Shown: piece after piece, positions 1 to 5,479 of the stretch
Layout of the letters: the number at the start of each line of letters is the position of its first letter
Numbering within the stretch: position 1 is the first letter of the stretch
Made by a program: the position numbers and the translations under genes
The notes under the pieces: model-generated
The model's database searches: none
What the model saw: only the letters and a program-made list of their open reading frames with translations
What the model was told of the DNA's origin: nothing
Assembly (NCBI GenBank): GCA_016702415.1
Contig: JADJEA010000018.1
Coordinates: 1-7,865 of the forward strand
Direction of reading: 5' to 3'
From: Nostocoides sp.
GTDB lineage: Bacteria > Actinomycetota > Actinomycetes > Actinomycetales > Dermatophilaceae
Length of the DNA stretch: 7,865 nt

Positions 1-27
1 CTTTTGAGGGTGCCCCCGGGTCACCAT
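1..27 (-). CDS. start of a further gene, cut by the window edge
   Basis: Past the HNH gene the minus strand reads ATG (27) and GTG (24, overlapping the HNH stop as GTGA), then MVTRGHPQK before the window ends. Only nine codons are visible, so no product can be named. A terminase small subunit would be a common neighbour of a phage HNH gene, but that is context only. Confidence 0.4.
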
Positions 28-365
28 TGCCGGCTGACGACGGGGACGGGTCGAGTGTCGATCATGTGCCCGGCCGCATCGAATCGTGGTGCTATGGCTC
101 GGATTTCGCGGGCTGCGATGGCGACGGGCCGGTGCCAGCGTTTCCGGTTGCACCAGCGGTGGGCGAGGCGGCAGTTTTTCCGGTCGAATGGTGAGCCGCC
201 GAACGCTACTGGTTGGAGCTCGTCTATTTCGGGTGACCCGGGTAGTCCGTGGGGGAGTTTCTTGTCGACCCATCCGCCGCATAGGTGGCAGTGGGTTTCT
301 TCGCGGCGGACGATGCCGACGACGCGGTTCCGTTTGGTGGAGTTCGCTCTGCGCGGGTTGCCCAT
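21..365 (-). CDS. HNH endonuclease
   Basis: This 114-residue protein starts MGNPRRANSTKRNRVVGIVR and carries a zinc-supported HNH fold: CHLC (C26, C29), VDKKLPHGLPGSPEIDELQP, then GGSPFDRKNCRLAHRWCN with N64, H69 and C72. The usual DH at the first catalytic position is D48-E49 here; I recall IDE(I/L) variants in other actinophage HNH proteins. HNH nucleases next to terminase genes nick DNA during genome packaging in several phages. The ATG at 365 has GAAGAGG upstream at good spacing. An upstream ATG at 443 would add 26 plausible residues and start four bases after the previous stop, so it cannot be excluded. The TGA at 21 overlaps the next start. Confidence 0.87.
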   Translation of the reverse strand: MGNPRRANSTKRNRVVGIVRREETHCHLCGGWVDKKLPHGLPGSPEIDELQPVAFGGSPFDRKNCRLAHRWCNRKRWHRPVAIAAREIRAIAPRFDAAGHMIDTRPVPVVSRQW

Positions 366-447
366 CCCGGTTACCTCTTCCGCAAGGTCAGCGGCGCGGG
401 TGGCTTTGTTTCCGGGCATGGCGAACACCCCGGATTTCCGCATGGTA

Positions 448-1486
448 TCACGCGCCTGCGCGGTGACGCTTGCACCCGCACCACGCGACGGGTAGGTCGG
501 TGGCGTCGCACCGGTCACGCTCGCTGAGAGCGCGCTCGAGCGGACGCGGCGGGGTGGGGTCGGCGGGCACGGTGCGCACGGTGTAGGCGGGCCGCTCCGG
601 CGTGAAGATCGGGCCCACGTGCATGGTGGCGAGGCACCGCAGGCAGGTGGGTCCGCGACCCGAGAACAAGCGCCCACAGAGGGTGCACGCCCGGTCCATG
701 AGGGCCACCTCGTCCAGTACGCGGCGCAGGTCGAACCACCATGCGCGGCGGGGTCGCGCCGGGTCCTCGATGGGACCGAACGGCGTGTGCGGGGTGATCC
801 GGCCGTCGCGCGCCCACGTGCGGAGGGTGCGCTCGGTGACGGTCACGTGGAGCCGCTCCCGCAGTGCCCGCGCGAGGCCGCCGGTGCCGACGATCTCACC
901 GAGCACGGAAATGCCTAGCACCACTTCCCACCATTCGACGGGGCCGGCTTGGCCGCAGTGGGAGCACGCTGCCTCTTCGCTGGCGGTGGACACGTGCACG
1001 CGCACCCGGCCGCGGCAGGTGTGGCCGTGGCCGTCGGTGTCGACGGTGACGAACGGGCAGGGGCCGAGGGTGAGCCATTCGCGGCGATGCGGGCTGGCGG
1101 TGGTCTTCACTTCGGTGGCGCAGTCCGTGAGGTCCGCGGCGCACGCTGGGCCCTCGTCTCCAGCCGGCGATCCATTGCGCGTGGCGGGTGAGGAACGCGC
1201 ACATGCCGGGCACGTCGCTGCCGAGGGGTAGCGCTTTGGCGGAGGTGATGGGCCGGTCTTCCATGACGACGCGACACCACCCGTTGAGCGCTAGTGCGGT
1301 GCGGGCGCGGAGGTCGACTAGTCGGGTGGCGCGGTCCATGTCTGCGCTGGTGGGGTCGTGGTCGCCTGCGGTGGTGAGCGCGGTTTTGGGGCCGGGGTGC
1401 GGGCGGTGGGCGCGTCGAGCACGAGATCGTATTCGCGGGCGATGGTGTCGCACGCCTCGGTGATGGCGCGCTCGATGAGGTCGGGT
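448..1486 (-). CDS. zinc-ribbon and MerR-like helix-turn-helix DNA-binding protein, frameshifted
   Basis: Pieces in order: PDLIERAITEACDTIAREYD; after a shift near 1385, ADMDRATRLVDLRARTALAL and NGWCRVVMEDRPITSAK; after a shift near 1159, DLTDCATEVKTTASPHRREW. From there to the stop the frame is intact: LTLGPCPF...HTCRG...AACSHCGQAG (zinc ribbon), EWWEVV, then LARALRERLHVTVTERTLRT with WARDGRITPH (HTH). I recall this order in many actinophage DNA-binding proteins. A second zinc motif C-x2-C-x9-C-x2-C (CTLCGRLF...CLRC) and a final WCGCKRH follow. This last part may be a separate gene starting at the ATG at 699, which has GAGGTGG five bases upstream. No start codon is clear: the N terminus runs straight out of the ligase sequence, and a GTG at 1533 lies inside it. 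Probably a regulator. Confidence 0.68.
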
Positions 1487-1908
1487 GGGGTACAGGTCCG
1501 CGTCGTGCGCGATGAGTAGATGTCCGGACGCACACTCGGGGTTGCCGTTGATGCGCGGGCCGATCAGTTCGTAGGTGCCGGGGTGCCGTCGCGTGAGGCT
1601 GTCCCGCGCCTCGGCGTGGTAGCGCGCGAAGGGCGATTGCTCGATCGGCTCCCAGCCGACGGTCTTGCCGGTGGCGGGGTCGGTCTCGATCGCCACGAAT
1701 CCCGGAGGCGGCGTGGCCCCGGCTTAACCTCCCGTCGGGCCCACCAGCGACCCGCGTTGTCGAGCATCGTGCACACCCCGTCCACTTTCCGAGTGGCCGC
1801 GCCTTCGCCGGCGATCACCCACTCGCATCCGGGGGTCACGTCGCCCACGATCACGCGGGCGCGGTTGGCCGGGTCGCGGCGATAGAGGGTGGGGATTTTT
1901 TTCACCAC
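1485..1908 (-). CDS. RNA-ligase-like nucleotidyltransferase, frameshifted and apparently C-terminally truncated
   Basis: The first frame (GTG at 1908 or 1905) reads MVKKIPTLYRRD, then CEWVIAGEGAATRKVDGVCT. K41 in KVDG fits motif I of the ATP-dependent ligase/capping superfamily, the lysine that becomes adenylylated. WWARREVKPG follows. A base missing in GGGG near 1717 shifts the frame; it resumes as FVAIETDPATGKTVGWEPIE, ARYHAEARDSLTRRHPGTYE and LIGPRINGNPE, ending near HLLIAHDADLYP. This order matches actinobacterial and phage RNA ligase 1-type proteins I recall (DUF5565-like). In those a C-terminal part with an EG(I/V)V..HPDGR..KIK-like segment follows; I find it in no frame here. The next gene's sequence begins at once, so the end may be deleted. 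Phage RNA ligases usually repair RNA cut by host defence nucleases. Confidence 0.75.
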
Positions 1909-2447
1909 GCACCCCCGATCTCCGGCGCGAAGAACGGCGGCTCAGGTGTGGTGTTCGCGGGCAGAGCACCCCACCCGCTCGGCTGCTGCGGCTGGCCCCA
2001 TCCGCCGCCGGGGTTGGATTGCGCGTCGAAGCCTGGCCCTGGCCCGGACCTGGCGCGGGGCGTGCAGCGCCACCGAGTCGGCCCGTAGCGTCGTGACGGT
2101 GCGCGGCGTCCCGTCCTTGGCGTCGTACTTGCGCACCCCAAGCCTGCCCGTGACGGTGACGCGGCCTCGGTGGTTGGCGTGCCGCTCGGCCAGCTTCTTC
2201 GGCGTCCTCGCCCCACACGCTGACCTCGACCGACAGCGTGTCGCCCGCGTCCTCCCACTCGCCCGAGGGCGTTGCGTCGGCGCGGGGTGTCTGCGATCGA
2301 GAAGTTGACCACCGCCTGTCCGCTCGGGGTGAAGCGCAGGGCTCCGAGCCCGTCTCGTCCGGATTGCCGGTGATTGAGGTTCGGGCTGGGGTAGACGCCG
2401 GGTTCGCCGCTTGTAGCCTCTAAGAAGGGCGGCCCCCCGCCTCCCAA
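1902..2447 (-). CDS. ssb: single-stranded DNA-binding protein (SSB), split over several frames
   Basis: SSB coats single-stranded DNA during phage replication. Its OB-fold signature can be read only piecewise: ITGNPDETGSE, LRFTPSGQAVVNFSIADTPR (a classic SSB phrase), SGEWEDAGDTLSVEVSVWGE, KLAERHANHRGRVTVTGRLG, VRKYDAKDGTPRTVTTLRAD, then a Gly/Gln/Pro-rich tail FDAQSNPGGGWGQPQQPSGW and EPPF near the end. An acidic/EPPF-like tail is the usual partner-binding tip. Frame changes fall near 2375, 2341, 2267, 2197 and 2040. The start is uncertain: a TTG at 2447 opens the first frame, but no good start or ribosome-binding site is seen. The stop overlaps the ligase GTG (GTGA, 1902-1905). Identity is firm; the exact protein is not. 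Confidence 0.82.
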   Translation of the reverse strand: MGGGGPPFLEATSGEPGVYPSPNLNHRQSGRDGLGALRFTPSGQAVVNFSIADTPRRRNALGRVGGRGRHAVGRGQRVGRGRRRSWPSGTPTTEAASPSRAGLGCASTTPRTGRRAPSRRYGPTRWRCTPRARSGPGPGFDAQSNPGGGWGQPQQPSGWGALPANTTPEPPFFAPEIGGAW

Positions 2448-2473
2448 TCCGGGGGTCCGTCAGGCGGGAGGCG
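2438..2473. repeat. 8-bp inverted repeat before SSB
   Basis: CGCCTCCC (2438-2445) and GGGAGGCG (2466-2473) are perfect inverted copies with a 20-base loop. The element sits between the end of the 43-residue gene and SSB. With no U-tract and a long loop, it is only a weak candidate for a terminator or a protein-binding site. Confidence 0.35.
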
Positions 2474-2495
2474 AACGCATCAACAACGATGGCGA

Positions 2496-2628
2496 CTACT
2501 GCCCGAACGGACCTGTTTCGCGAACACCACCCACCCACCCGAGCACCTCGGGAGGCCACGAGGCGAGCGGGGGGCATGGTGCGGTCAGCTTCCTCTCGGT
2601 TGGGGGCAGGCGTGAAGTGGTTGCTCAT
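2496..2628 (-). CDS. small phage protein, about 43 residues, one apparent frameshift
   Basis: The ATG at 2628 overlaps the previous stop (ATGA) and begins MSNHFTPAPNREEADRTMPP. In the original frame coding character fades and the reading runs on through SSB. At the run of six C (2569-2574), dropping one base switches to LASWPPEVLGWVGGVRETGP and a TAG at 2498-2496, with much better third-position composition. I therefore infer a 43-residue gene ending just before SSB. The family is unknown. Confidence 0.45.
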
Positions 2629-2891
2629 GCGGGGGGGTCCTTTCGGGTGAGGGCTTGCCAGAGGGTGATTCGGTGGTGCTCGGCGTGGGGGTCGGGCGGG
2701 AGGGTGGCGAGGATCGCTTCGGCGCGGGCTGTGGTGGCTTCCACGCGCAGCCGTTCGGCTTCGGCGCGCTCATCGCGGATGACGCTCAAGCGTGCGGCGC
2801 GGGCTTCGATCCGGGCATGGAGCGCGGCTACCTGCTGCTCGTGGGCCGCGATTTCGGCGCGGAGCTTGGCGAGGTAGCGCTCTCCGGGCAT
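2625..2891 (-). CDS. small coiled-coil protein of unknown function
   Basis: These 88 residues are almost entirely one predicted long helix: YLAKLRAEIAAHEQQVAALH, then ARIEARAARLSVIRDERAEA, with leucine/alanine spacing typical of a coiled coil (about 6-66). A short C-terminal part (HAEHHRITLWQALTRKDPPA) follows. The ATG at 2891 has a weak ribosome-binding site. A start at the GTG near 2916 (VNPDRMSWHA), joined by one skipped base, would give a longer N terminus and is possible. The stop overlaps the next ATG as ATGA (2625-2628). It may act as a dimerising or scaffold-type small protein; nothing more can be said. Confidence 0.65.
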   Translation of the reverse strand: MPGERYLAKLRAEIAAHEQQVAALHARIEARAARLSVIRDERAEAERLRVEATTARAEAILATLPPDPHAEHHRITLWQALTRKDPPA

Positions 2892-2930
2892 GCCAGGACA
2901 TGCGGTCGGGGTTCACGTCGCGTCTCTCTC

Positions 2931-3087
2931 TCATCCGATTTGCGGGCCTTTCGCGTCTCGGGTGTCCCTGAGTGCCCGTCGAGCCCTGGGCGGCGCTAGG
3001 CCTTGCTGGGGCGGGAAATGGCACGCTACGGGTCTGGTCGTGGGCGTGGAGTGCCGCGAAGATGACGGTCAGTGTCTGCGGGTCCAC
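2931..3087 (-). CDS. small phage protein, about 51 residues, one apparent frameshift
   Basis: The GTG at 3087 starts VDPQTLTVIFAALHAHDQTR, with good coding character, overlapping the previous gene's last 19 bases. In the original frame the reading runs 120 bases into the next gene, which is unlike the tight layout elsewhere. Skipping one base near 2988 (GCCGCCC) gives PSAARARRALRDTRDAKGPQ and a TGA at 2933-2931, a natural-looking end. I do not recognise the family. Without the correction the frame would continue to 2770. Confidence 0.5.
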
Positions 3088-3596
3088 CCGAGCCGGTCCA
3101 CGAAGTGCACCCCGCAGACGCGGCAGTCGAGCCGGGTGCCAGCCGGGGCGATGGTCACTTCGATGTGCGCGGGGATCATGCCGCCCCTCGCCCGGGTGCG
3201 CTCACGCTCGTCCTTGATCGTGGCTGCCCGGACGCTGTGGCCGCGCGGATGGCCGCCATGTGCCCCGGCGATCTGCTCCGTGGCGGGCACCATTTCGGCG
3301 CGGCACGTGGCGCACGGCATCACCTGGTCTGGGTGATCGTGGCAGCGCATGTTGTTCGACCGGGCTGGCTCTTCACCGCGCGCGGCGTAGGCGATCTTGC
3401 GCCAGGGGCCGTCCTCACGGAATCGAGCCGGGGTGACCGTGGTCGGATCAGTGGCGAGGTAGGCGAGTTGGGTGGCTGCGTCCTGGTAGGGCGTGGACGC
3501 GAAGTCGGCCAAGATGGTCATGAGCGACTTGACGGGCCAGTCGGGTCGGAGCGCGTGGGCCATGGCGGCGACGCGCTCGGCTTCGGTCTTGGTCAT
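3069..3596 (-). CDS. phage protein with two Cys/His zinc-binding-like motifs
   Basis: This 175-residue protein begins after the best ribosome-binding site in the window (GGAGGAG, seven bases before the ATG at 3596). Residues 1-70 (HALRPDWPVKSLMTILADF, then YQDAATQLAYLATDP and TPARFREDGPWR) resemble a conserved actinophage domain I recall, of unknown function. A zinc-like motif follows at C85, H87/H88, C95 and C98, and a second at C158, C161 and H164. The last 36 residues could be a separate small gene: an in-frame ATG at about 3179 has GAGGGGC upstream. The stop overlaps the next gene's start by 19 bases. Nucleic-acid binding is plausible but not shown. Confidence 0.75.
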   Translation of the reverse strand: MTKTEAERVAAMAHALRPDWPVKSLMTILADFASTPYQDAATQLAYLATDPTTVTPARFREDGPWRKIAYAARGEEPARSNNMRCHDHPDQVMPCATCRAEMVPATEQIAGAHGGHPRGHSVRAATIKDERERTRARGGMIPAHIEVTIAPAGTRLDCRVCGVHFVDRLGWTRRH

Positions 3597-3690
3597 GAGC
3601 GCTCCTCCAATTCCAATCCGTTGCGCGCCTCTCGCGCGTCACTTACTGGACGATTTGGATTTGGGTGAGCCAGATGTTTTTTTGGCATAT

Positions 3691-3745
3691 GGGCCGGGCA
3701 GGGCAGGGCAGGGCAGGGCAGGATCGGGCAGGGCAGGGCAGGGGG
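3691..3745 (+). repeat. GGGCA pentamer tandem repeat, G-quadruplex-capable
   Basis: Eleven 5-base units run in exact register: GGGCC, five GGGCA, GGATC, three GGGCA, GGGGG. The plus strand thus has many GGG runs separated by CA, which fits the usual G-quadruplex pattern with two-base loops; the minus strand, which is the sense strand of the genes, is C-rich. Copy number may be unreliable because such tracts slip in replication and sequencing. Confidence 0.85.
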
Positions 3746-3747
3746 CT

Positions 3748-3799
3748 GTGACTCACGGCGTGACTCACGGTGTATGTCACGCGTGACTCACAGCGTGAC
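3748..3799 (+). repeat. iteron-like array of GTGACTCAC units
   Basis: The plus strand shows GTGACTCAC exactly at 3748-3756, 3760-3768 and 3783-3791, a degenerate copy GTATGTCAC at 3772-3780, and a half copy GTGAC at 3795-3799. Starts are spaced 12, 12, 11 and 12 bases. Each full unit is itself a palindrome with one central base (GTGA-C-TCAC), and 3776-3787 is a perfect 12-base palindrome (GTCACGCGTGAC). Regular spacing plus symmetry suggests dimeric protein binding, as in replication iterons or repressor operators. Confidence 0.75.
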
Positions 3800-3808
3800 A
3801 GGCTGGCC

Positions 3809-4198
3809 TCAGTCGTTGTCATCGTCGGCACCTTTCTTGCCCTGGCGCAATCGCGCGCGGGACTGTCGTTGGCGGTCTCTGGCGCGGATTCGGTCGCGCT
3901 CGATTTCTTCGGCGGATTGCTGGTAGTCGAGCCAGTCATGGAACTGGTAGCCAGCCTCCCCGTCGCGAGTTGCGTTCTCCCACAAGCCGACTCGCACGAG
4001 TTCAGCCGCGAGCTTGCCGCCGCATCTGTGTTGCACCACGAACCAGCCCGGCGCGAACCCGTCCGTCTTGTAGGACATGCAGTAGGAGCCGCAGACCGCC
4101 CATAAGCCCAGCGCGGAGAGGCTCGCCCGACGCATCTTCGGGTGACTGTGAATGGTGTCGTCAACCTTGAACCACGGGATGTCACTCACCACCCTCAT
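3809..4198 (-). CDS. replisome-organizer-like winged-helix protein, copy 2
   Basis: This 129-residue protein repeats the layout of its upstream neighbour: IPWFKVDDTIHSHPKMRR (about 7-24), ALGLWAVCGSYC, then KLAAELVRVGLWENATRDG (about 62-80), and YQFHDWLDYQQSAEEIERDR. The last phrase is typical of the initiator-like phage proteins I recall. A long arginine-rich helix (about 95-118) and an acidic end (GADDDND) follow. The ATG at 4198 overlaps the upstream gene by 17 bases; a GTG at 4189 is a fair alternative. The stop at 3809 lies ten bases from an iteron-like array, which suits a protein that binds a nearby origin, though that link is inference. The frame is intact. Confidence 0.72.
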   Translation of the reverse strand: MRVVSDIPWFKVDDTIHSHPKMRRASLSALGLWAVCGSYCMSYKTDGFAPGWFVVQHRCGGKLAAELVRVGLWENATRDGEAGYQFHDWLDYQQSAEEIERDRIRARDRQRQSRARLRQGKKGADDDND

Positions 4199-4559
4199 CA
4201 GGCGTCCACGACTCGGAGTAGTTGCGACGCCGGGCGTCCGCGCGACGCCACATCTCGCGGCGCTTTCGCTGCGCGTCCGTGTCCGCTGGGGTGGCGGCAC
4301 GGCGCACGTGCAATGACCAGTGGTCTTCCTCGTCCTCCAGCAGTCCGGCCGCGACGAGTTCCGCAACAACTTTCGCGCGCCACTTCTTTGCGGCGACGCG
4401 CTTGGTGATGCGACCGTTTTGCCGCGTGTTGCGTCCGCACCACGTCATCGCTTCGACATGCGCGCGGAAAGCGGCGTCCGTCAGAGGTGCAACCTTGGGG
4501 TGCTCGTCGTATCCGATGTCCACTCGGACAAAGGCTCTCGGGTCGAACTCGGTCGGCAC
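4182..4559 (-). CDS. replisome-organizer-like winged-helix protein, copy 1
   Basis: This intact 125-residue protein has the pattern FVRVDIGYDEHPKVAPLTD (about 10-28), AFRAHVEAMTWCGRN, then AELVAAGLLEDEEDHWSLHV (about 66-85), followed by a charged arginine-rich tail. I recall this arrangement from the N-terminal domain of phage replication initiator or replisome-organizer proteins (DnaD-like helical/winged-helix architecture). A DNA-binding replication role is inferred, not shown. The GTG at 4559 is preferred because AAAGGGA lies five to six bases upstream. A longer in-frame start at 4634 would run through the hairpin and is rejected. The next gene overlaps its end and is a diverged relative. 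No ATPase motif is visible. Confidence 0.72.
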   Translation of the reverse strand: MPTEFDPRAFVRVDIGYDEHPKVAPLTDAAFRAHVEAMTWCGRNTRQNGRITKRVAAKKWRAKVVAELVAAGLLEDEEDHWSLHVRRAATPADTDAQRKRREMWRRADARRRNYSESWTPDEGGE

Positions 4560-4593
4560 AACCGTCCCTTTCTTGGAAGTAGTGGGGTGAGAT

Positions 4594-4624
4594 GCCGCCG
4601 GGTCGCACCTTGCGACCCGGCGGC
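4594..4624 (-). terminator. perfect 14-bp hairpin after DUF2303, possible terminator
   Basis: Arms 4594-4607 and 4611-4624 are perfect inverted copies around a 3-base loop, beginning seven bases after the DUF2303 stop. The stem is almost all G/C. No U-run follows on the minus strand (the next bases are ATCTCACC), so it is not a classical intrinsic terminator. Stems without a U-tract are often proposed as terminators or RNA-processing sites in actinobacteria and their phages. The next gene starts only about 35 bases beyond it. Confidence 0.6.
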
Positions 4625-4630
4625 GTGTTC

Positions 4631-5158
4631 TCACGGGGTGCCGTGCCAGACGTCCATCTCGGTGTCTGCGGCGACCTGCTGCACTACCTGCCCGAAGGCG
4701 TCGCGCTTGACGTCGCCGGCGCGCTCAAGGACGTAGCCGAGGAGGAGCGCGCCGCCACCGATGCGGTAGCGGAAGCGTGCCGTGAGCTTGTAGGGCGCGC
4801 CACCCTCGTAGACCTGCATCCCGAGGTCGATCGTGTCGGGGATTTCGAGTGTGCCTTTCTTCCCTGCCGCGGCGGTGGTGTCCTCGCGCCATTCGATGGC
4901 GGTCTCGCCGGACTTGACGCGCTTGCTCGACTCGAAGCTGACCTTGGTGTGACCCTTGATGGTTTGGGCCAGTTCGAGCATGTCCGCTGCGGAGGGGCGG
5001 AGAAAGTTGGGCAGGTGCTGCTCGACGAACTCGGCGAACTCCTGCTGTCCGACCAGCTTCCCGCTGTTGGCGGTCCAGTCGCGCCAGTCTTGGGTCGTGA
5101 CGAGTTGGAGGGTGGCGCGGTGGTCTCCCCACCCGGCCTCGTCCCTCGTCCCTGATGG
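4631..5158 (-). CDS. DUF2303 family protein, C-terminal part
   Basis: Directly after the TGA, the same frame stays open for 175 residues and carries the rest of the DUF2303 pattern: AGWGDHRATLQLVTTQDWRD, GQQEFAEFVEQHLPNFLRP, MLELAQTIKGHTKVSFESSK, the strand-rich AIEWREDTTAAAGKKGTLEI, TARFRYRIGGGALLLGYVLE and DVWHGTP at the end. With the upstream part the full length would be about 281 residues, a usual size for the family as I remember it. The first in-frame start after the TGA is the ATG at 4981, which would drop conserved residues. There is no ribosome-binding site at the break. The stop at 4631 is followed by a strong hairpin. Confidence 0.82.
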   Translation of the reverse strand, partial: PSGTRDEAGWGDHRATLQLVTTQDWRDWTANSGKLVGQQEFAEFVEQHLPNFLRPSAADMLELAQTIKGHTKVSFESSKRVKSGETAIEWREDTTAAAGKKGTLEIPDTIDLGMQVYEGGAPYKLTARFRYRIGGGALLLGYVLERAGDVKRDAFGQVVQQVAADTEMDVWHGTP

Positions 5159-5476
5159 TCAGTCCGCGCTGCCTTCGTGGGCGTTGATGACGGCGACGAC
5201 CCGGTCCTTGTCGATGTCGGCCCACAGCTCGGTATCGGGCAGCGCGTGCTTGGCGAGGTAGTCGGTGAAGCTGTCGTGCTGGGCGAGGGTGACGCTGCCG
5301 GTCTTGCGCCGCGGGTGGTCCTTGGTGCGCTGGATATGGTCGCGCGCGTCGATGAGCTGGTGGTCGCCGTCCGTGTCGACCACGATGAATAGACCCGGCT
5401 CGATCTCTGTTGGCGCGGTGGCGAGGCGGGTCTGGTCGCGGACGATGACCGCCGCGTCGTAGGTGACGTCAGTCAT
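5159..5476 (-). CDS. DUF2303 family protein, N-terminal part ending at an in-frame TGA
   Basis: These 105 residues match the first part of the DUF2303 family as I remember it: GLFIVVDTDGDHQLIDARD, then RTKDHPRRKTGSVTLAQHDSF, then ELWADIDKDRVVAVINAHEG. The frame stops at TGA (5161-5159), but the family sequence continues in exactly the same frame beyond it, so this is one gene cut by a single stop codon rather than two genes. The ATG at 5476 lies three bases after the preceding stop. DUF2303 proteins are common in phages of Gram-positive and other bacteria and sit among replication or recombination genes; no biochemical role is established that I know of. The stop may be a base-calling error (TGA from CGA, GGA or TGG), a real nonsense mutation, or less likely read through. 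Confidence 0.82.
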   Translation of the reverse strand: MTDVTYDAAVIVRDQTRLATAPTEIEPGLFIVVDTDGDHQLIDARDHIQRTKDHPRRKTGSVTLAQHDSFTDYLAKHALPDTELWADIDKDRVVAVINAHEGSAD

Positions 5477-5479
5477 GGG

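Larger units (their letters stand above)
3597..3808 (-). promoter_or_regulatory. intergenic region with repeats; candidate origin or operator/promoter
   Basis: This 212-base stretch is the longest non-coding gap in a window where genes otherwise touch or overlap. It holds an iteron-like array, a GGGCA pentamer tract, a run of seven T (3677-3683, plus strand) in a locally A/T-richer patch, and a short imperfect stem near 3625-3640. It ends with the strong ribosome-binding site GGAGGAG seven bases before the ATG at 3596. I cannot name a convincing -35/-10 pair. A fresh promoter for the leftward genes is likely from position alone. Confidence 0.5.

Noticed and set aside
3604..3667. Short direct repeats (ATTGGA twice near 3604-3619; ATTTGG twice near 3652-3664) as promoter elements
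   Set aside because: Six-base repeats this close are easily chance, and no -35/-10 spacing could be assigned.
3691..3799. CRISPR array
   Set aside because: Units are only 5 or 9-12 bases, contiguous and without unique spacers, and no cas gene is present.
4560..4634. Longer N terminus for the first initiator-like gene (start at 4634)
   Set aside because: It would translate the hairpin, has no ribosome-binding site, and the GTG at 4559 has a good one.
5159..5161. Recoding of TGA as an amino acid throughout this phage
   Set aside because: TGA is used as the genuine stop at many clear gene ends here, often overlapping the next start.
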